DNA of 11,969 nt. Origin: Acidobacteriota bacterium (lineage in GTDB: Bacteria > Acidobacteriota > UBA4820 > DSQY01). Where the stretch lies: NCBI GenBank assembly GCA_021814355.1, contig JAKAIJ010000067.1, positions 1 through 11,969 on the forward strand, in the 5' to 3' direction. Below are positions 6,518-11,969 of this stretch, one piece after another. A program made the translations under genes and the position numbers. The notes below the pieces were generated by a model. That model did not search any database, had not been told where the DNA came from, and saw only the letters and a program-made list of their open reading frames with translations. How positions within the stretch are numbered: position 1 is the stretch's first letter; the number at the start of each line of letters is the position of its first letter.

Positions 6518-7315
6518 ATGGACTTCGGTCTTCGAGGCAAGGCGGCGTTGGTGGCGGGGGCGAGTTCGGGTTTGGGGCGGGCCTCCGCGGAGGCGCTCGC
6601 GGCCGAGGGGGCGGACCTTTTTTTGGTGGCCCGCCGCGCCGCCGTGCTCGAGGAGGCCTGCGCGACCCTGCGCGCGCGCCACGGCGTGAGGGCGGAGTGG
6701 GCCGCCGCGGACCTCGCCACCGCGGAGGGCTGCGAGGCGGCACTGGCCAGGCTCGGGGAGGCCTACGGCGGGGCCCACATCCTGGTGGCCAACGCGGGCG
6801 GTCCGCCCCCCGGCGGGTTCGACGAGGCCGCGGGGGAGGAGAACCTGCGCAGGGGGTGGAACCTCACCTTCCTCTCGGCGGCGCGTCTCATTCGGGGCGT
6901 CCTGCCGGAGATGCGCCGGCGGCGCTGGGGGCGCATCGTGGCCCTCACCTCGGTCTCGGCGCACGAACCCATCGCCGGCCTCGCCCTCTCCAACGCCTAC
7001 CGGCCGGCCCTCACGGGCCTCTGCAAGACCCTCGCGAGCGAGGTGGCCTCCCTGGGGATCACGGTGAACACCGTCTGCCCGGGCTACACGACGACCGAGC
7101 GCCTCGAGGAGCTGGCCGCCGCCACGGCGGCGAAGGAGGGGCGCACGCCCGAGGCGGTCCGCGCCGCATGGGCGGAGGCCACGCCCGCCCGGCGGCTGGG
7201 GCGCCCCGAGGAGGTGGCCGCGGCGGTGGCCTTCCTCTGCTCCGAAGCAGCCTCCTTCCTCACGGGGGTCGCCCTCCCCGTGGACGGCGGACGCTTGCGC
7301 GGCCTCCTGGCGTGA
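6518..7315 (+). CDS. Atypical short-chain dehydrogenase/reductase (FabG-like fold, non-canonical catalytic residues)
   Basis: 265 aa, a single Rossmann-fold SDR. Cofactor motifs are good: GASSGLG at 14-20, ADLA at 64-67, and ANAGG at 91-95. The SDR Ser region reads VALTSVSA (141-148) and the C-terminal half has GITVNTVCPGY and the closing PVDGG. However, where classical SDRs have YxxxK this protein reads SNAYR (158-162): the Tyr position is Ser158 and the Lys position is Arg162, with Tyr161 shifted. This matches my memory of the 'BKR-like SDR-like' subgroup (cd05344) that lacks the classical tetrad. Substrate and even activity are uncertain; annotation as 3-oxoacyl-ACP reductase would be over-precise. 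It is divergent from the DUF2892 gene and is followed by a promoter for the next gene, so it is probably transcribed alone. TACAAT at 6496-6501 could be a -10, but no -35 is clear. Confidence 0.85.
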   Translation: MDFGLRGKAALVAGASSGLGRASAEALAAEGADLFLVARRAAVLEEACATLRARHGVRAEWAAADLATAEGCEAALARLGEAYGGAHILVANAGGPPPGGFDEAAGEENLRRGWNLTFLSAARLIRGVLPEMRRRRWGRIVALTSVSAHEPIAGLALSNAYRPALTGLCKTLASEVASLGITVNTVCPGYTTTERLEELAAATAAKEGRTPEAVRAAWAEATPARRLGRPEEVAAAVAFLCSEAASFLTGVALPVDGGRLRGLLA

Positions 7316-7323
7316 GAATTTCC

Positions 7324-7352
7324 TTGACCCGCCTTCCCTCCGCCGGTATGGT
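7324..7352 (+). promoter_or_regulatory. Sigma-70-like promoter (TTGACC-N17-TATGGT)
   Basis: A -35 TTGACC (7324-7329) and a -10 TATGGT (7347-7352) are separated by exactly 17 bases, just after the SDR stop. The predicted start near 7359 gives a leader of about 57 bases to the GTG of the secreted protein at 7416. This is the best promoter-like match in the window and could also serve the TonB-dependent receptor downstream. Confidence 0.6.
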
Positions 7353-7415
7353 TAATGGACCAGGGCCTCGCCGCGTCCCGAAGGGACCTGGGGCCCGGGA
7401 GGCGGTGCGGCACTG

Positions 7416-8069
7416 GTGACGTCTCGACGGACGGCGCGGATTTGGACGGCGGCGCTGCTGCTCGCGGCAGCGGCGACCCTGCGGGCCGCGCCCGCGGCGG
7501 TCCCCGAGGTCCGCCTAAGCTCGCCGGGCCCGCTCCGCCCCGGCCAGAGCGTCGCGGTGACCTGGTCCGCCCTCCCCGCCGGAACCGAGGAGTTCGAGCT
7601 CCTCCTGCAGTGCGACGCCCCGGTGCCCGTCACCCTCCGGCTCACCGAGTCCGAGGACCCGTCGCTCGGGCGCTTCTCCTGGCGGGTTCCGGCGGTCCCT
7701 TGCGGGCGCGCCCGCCTAGTCCTGAGGCGCGGGGAGGAGGGCGAGGAGCGGCTCTTCGCCCGCAGCGCCCCCTTCGCCATCCGGGTGGAGCCGACGGCCC
7801 CGGTGCAGCAGGTGGTCCTCCGGGACGACGAGTACTGGGTCTGCGACGGGGCCGCGCCGGCCCCGCTGGTTCTCTCGGGGAGCGGCCCCGGCGAGGGCGC
7901 CGCCCGCCGAGAGGCGGCCCGCGAGAACGTCCTGGCCGGCTCCTGCGCCCCGCCGGGACGACCGGCGGAATCGCCGTTCCGATGGGCCTCTCCGGCTCCG
8001 CTGCCGGCTTTCGCCCGGCCTGCGTCCCCGCGCACCTGCTCCGCGTTCACCCCGCCGCTCCGCGTTTAG
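7416..8069 (+). CDS. Secreted protein of unknown function with Ig/Kre9-like beta-sandwich domain
   Basis: 217 aa, starting at GTG. The N-terminus (MTSRRTARIWTAALLLAAAATLRA) is a clear signal peptide. Residues about 28-125 look like an extracellular beta-sandwich: strand-like segments such as PEVRLSSPGPLRPGQSVAVT, then W (51), FSWRVPAVPCGRARLVLRR and a closing FAIRV. The pattern 'PGQSVxVTW ... FxWxVP' resembles the Kre9/KNH or fibronectin-like repeat of secreted proteins. After it comes QQVVLRDDEYWVCDG (about 130-144) and a Pro/Ala/Arg-rich tail with little predicted structure. Cysteines are few and scattered. I do not recognise the family. GGGAGG lies 13 bases before the GTG, which is far for a ribosome site, so the start is supported mainly by the signal peptide. 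It follows a good promoter and precedes the TonB-dependent receptor by 140 bases, so a cell-surface role is possible. Confidence 0.65.
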   Translation: MTSRRTARIWTAALLLAAAATLRAAPAAVPEVRLSSPGPLRPGQSVAVTWSALPAGTEEFELLLQCDAPVPVTLRLTESEDPSLGRFSWRVPAVPCGRARLVLRRGEEGEERLFARSAPFAIRVEPTAPVQQVVLRDDEYWVCDGAAPAPLVLSGSGPGEGAARREAARENVLAGSCAPPGRPAESPFRWASPAPLPAFARPASPRTCSAFTPPLRV

Positions 8070-8198
8070 GCCGCTCCCAAGGACTCCTTTGGACGGATCC
8101 GTCCCCCGCCGCCGCGCGTGGCGTATGAGCGCGCGGAAGGGGCGGGACGCCGGTGCGCCCCCTCGGGGCGTCCGGGCTGGCTTTGTCGTTTCTGATTT

Positions 8199-8203
8199 GG
8201 AGA
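8199..8203 (+). promoter_or_regulatory. Shine-Dalgarno site deciding the receptor start
   Basis: GGAGA with seven bases between GGAG and the ATG at 8210. It supports that start over the in-frame ATG at 8153, which would put 19 extra residues before the signal peptide. The 140-base gap upstream (8070-8209) also has a short GC-rich hairpin (CGCCCC at 8156-8161 with GGGGCG at 8165-8170) but no clear promoter. Confidence 0.6.
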
Positions 8204-8209
8204 AGCGCG

Positions 8210-11014
8210 ATGCGATCGTTCCCGCGATTTCTGCTGACCCCGTTTCTCTTCGCCGCCGCCCTGGCCGGCGCGGCCCTCTTCGCCCAGACGGTGACCGGAA
8301 GCCTCGCCGGCCGCGTCCTCGACGCGGAGGGCCGGCCCGTGGCCGGCGCGGAGGTGGTCGTCACCGGCCCCGCGATCCAGGGCGAGCGCCGGGCGGTCAC
8401 CGACTCGAGCGGCCACTACACCGTGCCCCACCTCCCGCCCTCGGAGGAATACACCCTCGCCGTCTTCACCGGGGCCGCCGCCCGCGTCGAGCTGCGGCGC
8501 CGCTCCGTGCAGGCCGAGACCATCACCGCCCAGGACGTGCACCTCTCGTCCGAGGGGCAGGCCGTGGAGGTGGTCTCCGGCGCGCCCATGGTGGCGACCC
8601 GCCAGGCCGTGGTCCCGGTCCACTGGACCGAGCAGGAGGTAAAGTCCCTCCCTATCCTCGGCGAGTTCGCCGACCGCTCTTTCCAGTCCCTGCTCTACTT
8701 CTCCCCCACGGCCACCCACTCCCGCCAGGCCGGCAACCCCGCCATCTCGGGAGGGACCGCCGTGGAGAACGTCTACCTCATTGATGGGATCACCACCAAC
8801 GATCCCGTCACGGGCACGTGGGGAACGGGGCTCAACGTCAATTTCCTGCGCGCGGTGGAGACCGAGTCCTGCGGCTTCGAGGCCCAGGATGCCTCCTCCA
8901 CGGGAGGCTTCTTCTCCCTCATCACCCGTTCGGGCTCCAACGACTTCCACGGCGACCTCTGCGCCTGGGTCACCACCAGCGGCATGACCGCCAACCGGAA
9001 GGCCGACGCCTTCGGGGCGAGCGAGAACAACAACTACAGCGCCCAGGACTGGGGGGCCACCCTCTCCGGGCCCCTCGTGAAGGGCAGGCTCTGGTTCTTC
9101 GCGGGGATCAACCCCTACCGGAAGACCGAGGAACTGCGGGGAACCAGCACGGTCCGCAACACCCTCAACGGCGCCCTCCTGGACCTGGACAGGAACTACG
9201 ACAACCGGACCGCCACGCTGGGCTACCTCGGAAAGCTCACCTGGCGGGTCTCGCCGAGCCACCTCCTCGAGCTGACGGTCTTCGGGGACCCTTCCGATCA
9301 AAAGCTCCACGAGGGGGCGCCCGTGACCCTCTACGACGCGGCGCGGGAGAGCCGGCGCTCCGTCGGAAGCACTAACGCGGGCCTGCGCTGGTACGCCAGC
9401 GCTTCCCCGAGGCTCTTCTTCGACATCCACGTGGCCTACACCCGCCTCACCAACAACCTGCGCCCCAAGCACGACTCCCCCGCCGATTACGCCACCCGCG
9501 CGGTGGTAAGCCTCGACTGGAACCCGGAGCTGGCCGTGAGCCCCGGCTTCGGCGGCTTCACCCTCGACACGCGGGAGACTCGCCAGCTCGGCCTCAAGGC
9601 CACGTGGCTCCCGCCGGAAGGCCACGGCCACCACGAGGTGACCTTCGGCGGTGAGTACGACGCCGCCTCCTGGGACCGGTACGCGGACTACACGGGCGGC
9701 GCCCTCGTCCAGGTGAAGACCCAGACCGGCGCCGACGTCACGAGTCCCGCAAGCTACCGGTACAACTACCTCTACTACGCGGGGAACCCGAACTTCCACG
9801 AGACGGGCTACTACGCGGCGCTCTTCGGCCAGGACCGCTGGACCCTCCCGGGAAACCGGGTCACCCTCACCTTCGGCCTGAGGGCCGAGCGCAACGCGCT
9901 GCAGAGCGGCGGCGGCAACGACCTCACCCTGGACTCCCTCTCCCCCCGGCTGGCCCTCGCCTGGGACTTCACCGGAGAGGGCCGGGGCAAACTCTTCGCC
10001 TCGGCGGGGCGGTACTACGAGCGGGTCCCCCTCTACCTGGCCCAGTCGCTCGACGCCAACCACCCCACCTACAAGGACACCTACGACACCGGCGTCCTCA
10101 CCGCCCGCACCGTCTTCTCCAAGAACCCCGCCTTCGCCTTGGGCGGCGTGCAGAACCAATCCCAGGACGAGTTTATGCTGGGCGTCCAGTACGAGGCGGC
10201 TCCGGACTTCGCCCTGACCGCCCGGCTCCTCTACCGCGACCTGAACCGCCTCCTCGAAACGGTGGGGTACGTGAACGCCGCCGGCGGCATTGACTACATC
10301 GTCATGAACCCCGGCGCCCAGACGACGCCCCTCCTCGACACCTGGGCGGGAAGGATTCCCGACTACGCCCCCTTCCCCAAGCCGCGCCGCACCTACGAGG
10401 CCCTCGAGCTGCTGGCCCAGAAGCGATTCACCCGCAACTGGTTTTTCGAGGCCAACTACACCCTCTCGCGGCTCGAGGGGAACACCGCGGCGGGGTTCGA
10501 CAGCACCGGCACCGAGCTCGCCCCCAACGCCTCCACCGAGTGGGACATCCCCTCCGCCGCCTGGATCGCCAATCGCGACGGACTGCTGCCCACGGACCGC
10601 CTGCACCAGATCAAGGCCACGGCGGCCTACCGCTTCCCCCGCGGCTTCCTGGTGGGCGCGAACGTCCGGTTCGACTCGGGGCGCCCCGTGAACAAGCTGG
10701 CCGACTGGCCCAAGAACGAGTTCGGCTACGGCAAGCTCTACGTGGCGCCGCGGAGCTCGGCGGGGCGCACCGCGTCCCAGTTCACCCTCGGGCTCCACGG
10801 CGAGTACGGCCACAAGCTCGGCCGCGGAGATCTGACCCTTTTCGTGGACGTCCTCAACGTCTTCAACACCCAGGCCCAGTTCCGCGTGGACGAAACCTAC
10901 TACAACAAGCGCAACACCTGGGCCCAGGCCCCCGTGGTCAGCGCCACCTGGGGCTGGACCAAGAAATACTACGACCCGCGCGCCGTGGGCCTCGGCGTGA
11001 AGTGGAGCTTCTAA
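8210..11014 (+). CDS. Oar-like TonB-dependent outer-membrane receptor with N-terminal carboxypeptidase-regulatory-like domain
   Basis: 934 aa. Signal peptide about 1-25 (MRSFPRFLLTPFLFAAALAG, then ALFA). A carboxypeptidase-regulatory-like beta-sandwich (PF13620 type) spans about 28-113 (GRVLDAEGRPVAGAEVVVTG, DSSGHYTVPHLPP). A possible TonB-box-like stretch is VEVVSGAP (119-126). The plug covers about 133-245 with the hallmark VENVYLIDGITTNDP (185-199) and LITRSGSNDFHG (237-248). The rest is a beta-barrel rich in alternating aromatic residues, ending in VGLGVKWSF with the terminal Phe expected for BAM-mediated insertion. Such receptors (named after Myxococcus Oar) move or bind large ligands at the outer membrane using TonB energy; the ligand cannot be told from the sequence. 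The start at 8210 is preferred over 8153 because of GGAGA upstream and because it begins directly at the signal peptide. A strong hairpin follows the stop. Confidence 0.93.
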   Translation: MRSFPRFLLTPFLFAAALAGAALFAQTVTGSLAGRVLDAEGRPVAGAEVVVTGPAIQGERRAVTDSSGHYTVPHLPPSEEYTLAVFTGAAARVELRRRSVQAETITAQDVHLSSEGQAVEVVSGAPMVATRQAVVPVHWTEQEVKSLPILGEFADRSFQSLLYFSPTATHSRQAGNPAISGGTAVENVYLIDGITTNDPVTGTWGTGLNVNFLRAVETESCGFEAQDASSTGGFFSLITRSGSNDFHGDLCAWVTTSGMTANRKADAFGASENNNYSAQDWGATLSGPLVKGRLWFFAGINPYRKTEELRGTSTVRNTLNGALLDLDRNYDNRTATLGYLGKLTWRVSPSHLLELTVFGDPSDQKLHEGAPVTLYDAARESRRSVGSTNAGLRWYASASPRLFFDIHVAYTRLTNNLRPKHDSPADYATRAVVSLDWNPELAVSPGFGGFTLDTRETRQLGLKATWLPPEGHGHHEVTFGGEYDAASWDRYADYTGGALVQVKTQTGADVTSPASYRYNYLYYAGNPNFHETGYYAALFGQDRWTLPGNRVTLTFGLRAERNALQSGGGNDLTLDSLSPRLALAWDFTGEGRGKLFASAGRYYERVPLYLAQSLDANHPTYKDTYDTGVLTARTVFSKNPAFALGGVQNQSQDEFMLGVQYEAAPDFALTARLLYRDLNRLLETVGYVNAAGGIDYIVMNPGAQTTPLLDTWAGRIPDYAPFPKPRRTYEALELLAQKRFTRNWFFEANYTLSRLEGNTAAGFDSTGTELAPNASTEWDIPSAAWIANRDGLLPTDRLHQIKATAAYRFPRGFLVGANVRFDSGRPVNKLADWPKNEFGYGKLYVAPRSSAGRTASQFTLGLHGEYGHKLGRGDLTLFVDVLNVFNTQAQFRVDETYYNKRNTWAQAPVVSATWGWTKKYYDPRAVGLGVKWSF

Positions 11015-11036
11015 GGGCCTATCCTGGAACGGTTTT

Positions 11037-11068
11037 CCTGGCGGGCGGCCATCGGGCCGTCCGCCAGG
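11037..11068 (+). terminator. Hairpin after the TonB-dependent receptor, possible terminator
   Basis: CCTGGCGGGCGGCC (11037-11050) and GGCCGTCCGCCAGG (11055-11068) pair at 13 of 14 positions (one G-T wobble) around a four-base loop ATCG, 22 bases after the receptor stop. A second, competing inverted pair is TATCCTGG (11020-11027) with CCAGGATA (11064-11071). No T-run follows on either strand, so this is either an L-shaped (U-less) terminator or an mRNA 3'-end stabiliser. The 185-base gap (11015-11199) holds nothing else except a weak promoter-like TTCGCT/TAAAGT pair. Confidence 0.45.
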
Positions 11069-11199
11069 ATACACCAAGCAGGCCAGCGGCTTGATCCTCT
11101 TCGTTTCACGCGATTTGTCCCTTCGCTGATTCGACCCGGATGCGGTAAAGTGGGACGGGAGACGGGCCCCGCGCCCGGAGACTCGGGAAGGAGTGGAGC

Positions 11200-11541
11200 G
11201 TGGCCAACCACGACTGGACGGAGGAGCTCCCCGCGGCCATCACCGTCACGGACGCCGACGGCACCATCCTCGCGATGAACGGGCGCGCCTGCGAGGTTTT
11301 CAAGGAGGACGGCGGCGCGGCGCTCGTGGGACGGAGCGTCTTCGCTTGCCACCCCGAGCCCGCCCTCACCAGAACTCGCGAGCTCTATGCGCGCCGCGAG
11401 CCGAACCACTACACGATCCGGAAGAAGGGCCAGCGGAAGATCATCCACCAGATCCCCTGGTACGAGGCCGGCCGGTTCGCCGGCTTCGTGGAACTCTCCA
11501 TCCCCATCCCCGACGAGATGCCCCACTTCGACAGGGACTAG
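11200..11541 (+). CDS. Stand-alone PAS-domain protein
   Basis: 113 aa, GTG start with an excellent ribosome site (AAGGAG, six-base spacing). Nearly the whole protein is one PAS fold: LPAAITVTDADGTILAMN (10-27), the conserved AxxVGRSVFACHPE (40-53), then NHYTIRKKGQRKIIHQIPWY (69-88) and the final strand GFVELSIPIP (95-104), closing with MPHF. This CHPE / YTIxKxGxxKxIxQxPWY layout is that of a short PAS family I recognise as hypothetical PAS proteins; the ligand is unknown, and Cys50-His51 could matter for cofactor or redox binding. There is no output domain, so it would have to act through a partner. It stands alone between a hairpin and a convergent gene whose stop is 11 bases away. Confidence 0.8.
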   Translation: MANHDWTEELPAAITVTDADGTILAMNGRACEVFKEDGGAALVGRSVFACHPEPALTRTRELYARREPNHYTIRKKGQRKIIHQIPWYEAGRFAGFVELSIPIPDEMPHFDRD

Positions 11542-11552
11542 AGGCGCCCGCC

Positions 11553-11969
11553 CTACTTCGGCGAGGTGGGGTGGAGGAGCGGGCCCTGCATGTCGTTCTT
11601 GGGGCGGGCGTCGGAGGGGATGAGCCCCTCGGCGGGCGTTGCGACCGGCGGCGCGGGAGAAGCCTCCCCCGGCCGCGCCGGCGGCCCCAAGCCCTTCGAC
11701 GCCAGCGCCGTGAACCCGGCGCGGGAGAGTTCCCGGGCCAGGGTTTCGGGCGCCTTCCCGGTTAGCCGCTCAAGGGTCCGGATCTCGGCCGCGGCCACCA
11801 GCTCCTCCACGTCCTCTGCCAGCCGCGCGCGGGACGGTTCGCTGACCCGGCCGCGGTAGGAGGCGACGAGCCCCTCCACGTCCACGCGGGCCTGCCGGGC
11901 GGCCTCCCGCCAGGAGCCCGCCGTCCGGCGCAGCTCCCACGCCTGCGCGGGCGTCAGACCGGCGGCCCG
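11553..11969 (-). CDS. C-terminal part of an unrecognised protein, cut by the right edge
   Basis: The frame is open from the right edge to a TAG at 11553-11555, giving 138 visible residues; no start needs to lie within the window, although a GTG occurs at 11885-11883. The visible part begins RAAGLTPAQAWELRRTAG and continues through a helical, Arg/Glu/Ala-rich region (AEDVEELVAAAEIRTLERLTGK) to a disordered Pro/Ala-rich tail ending LLHPTSPK. The segment AWELRRTAGSWREAARQ looks like a helix-turn-helix-type helical pair, but this is weak. I do not recognise the family. It converges on the PAS gene with only 11 bases between the stops and no visible terminator between them. Confidence 0.6.
   Translation of the reverse strand, partial: RAAGLTPAQAWELRRTAGSWREAARQARVDVEGLVASYRGRVSEPSRARLAEDVEELVAAAEIRTLERLTGKAPETLARELSRAGFTALASKGLGPPARPGEASPAPPVATPAEGLIPSDARPKNDMQGPLLHPTSPK

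Noticed and set aside
7355..8128. 257-residue open frame starting MDQGLAASRRDLG in another plus frame across the secreted-protein gene
   Set aside because: It reads as Arg/Gly/Pro-rich low complexity, and the start lies at the predicted transcription start. The 7416 frame has a signal peptide and a plausible beta domain.
8066..11077. 1003-residue open frame on the minus strand, antisense to the TonB-dependent receptor
   Set aside because: The translation is low-complexity Val/Gly/Glu/Arg with no recognisable domain. It is what a GC-rich third-position bias produces opposite a real gene, and the plus strand encodes a convincing receptor.
1..11969. CRISPR array, insertion sequence, tRNA or rRNA genes
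   Set aside because: No regularly spaced direct repeats, transposase motifs or tRNA-like sequences were noticed anywhere in the window.

Overview
The window is very GC-rich DNA with dense, short-gapped genes; no gene-free stretch exceeds about 185 bases. The best taxonomic clue is an Oar-type TonB-dependent receptor with an N-terminal carboxypeptidase-regulatory-like domain, a type abundant in Acidobacteriota. Together with the GC content and a purA/envC/S41 gene cluster, this suggests a Gram-negative (diderm) bacterium, perhaps an acidobacterium. That assignment is inference; no rRNA or other taxonomic marker is present.

Left part (1-6340), all on the minus strand and read right to left: a small DUF2892 membrane protein, purA (adenylosuccinate synthetase), an alkaline-phosphatase-superfamily protein, an EnvC-like LytM/coiled-coil protein, an S41/CtpA-like protein, and the first 50 codons of a gene cut by the window edge. 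purA/AP and AP/envC each overlap by ATGA, and the S41 gene overlaps the edge gene by 26 bases, so at least purA to the edge gene looks like one operon. The order AP-superfamily gene, envC, ctpA-like, next gene recalls the pgm-envC-ctpA-yibQ neighbourhood of proteobacteria, which suggests that the edge gene is a divergent polysaccharide deacetylase (YibQ type). The EnvC and S41 proteins are both pseudoenzymes by their motifs: EnvC lacks the LytM HxH, and S41 has Arg and Trp where the catalytic Ser and Lys should be. They therefore probably act as regulators of envelope or cell-division enzymes. The envC coding region is bracketed by two repeat-like elements, one of which encodes most of its signal peptide.

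Middle (6518-8069), plus strand: an atypical SDR oxidoreductase lacking the canonical Tyr and Lys, then a clear sigma-70-like promoter and a secreted beta-sandwich-like protein of unknown function.

Right part (8210-11969): the large TonB-dependent receptor (934 aa) followed by a strong hairpin, a stand-alone PAS-domain protein, and, convergent with it, the C-terminal part of an unrecognised gene running off the right edge.

I see no CRISPR array, insertion sequence, tRNA or rRNA. The most interesting material is the envelope operon: its two pseudoenzymes, a membrane hairpin inside a phosphohydrolase domain, and a repeat co-opted as a signal peptide.
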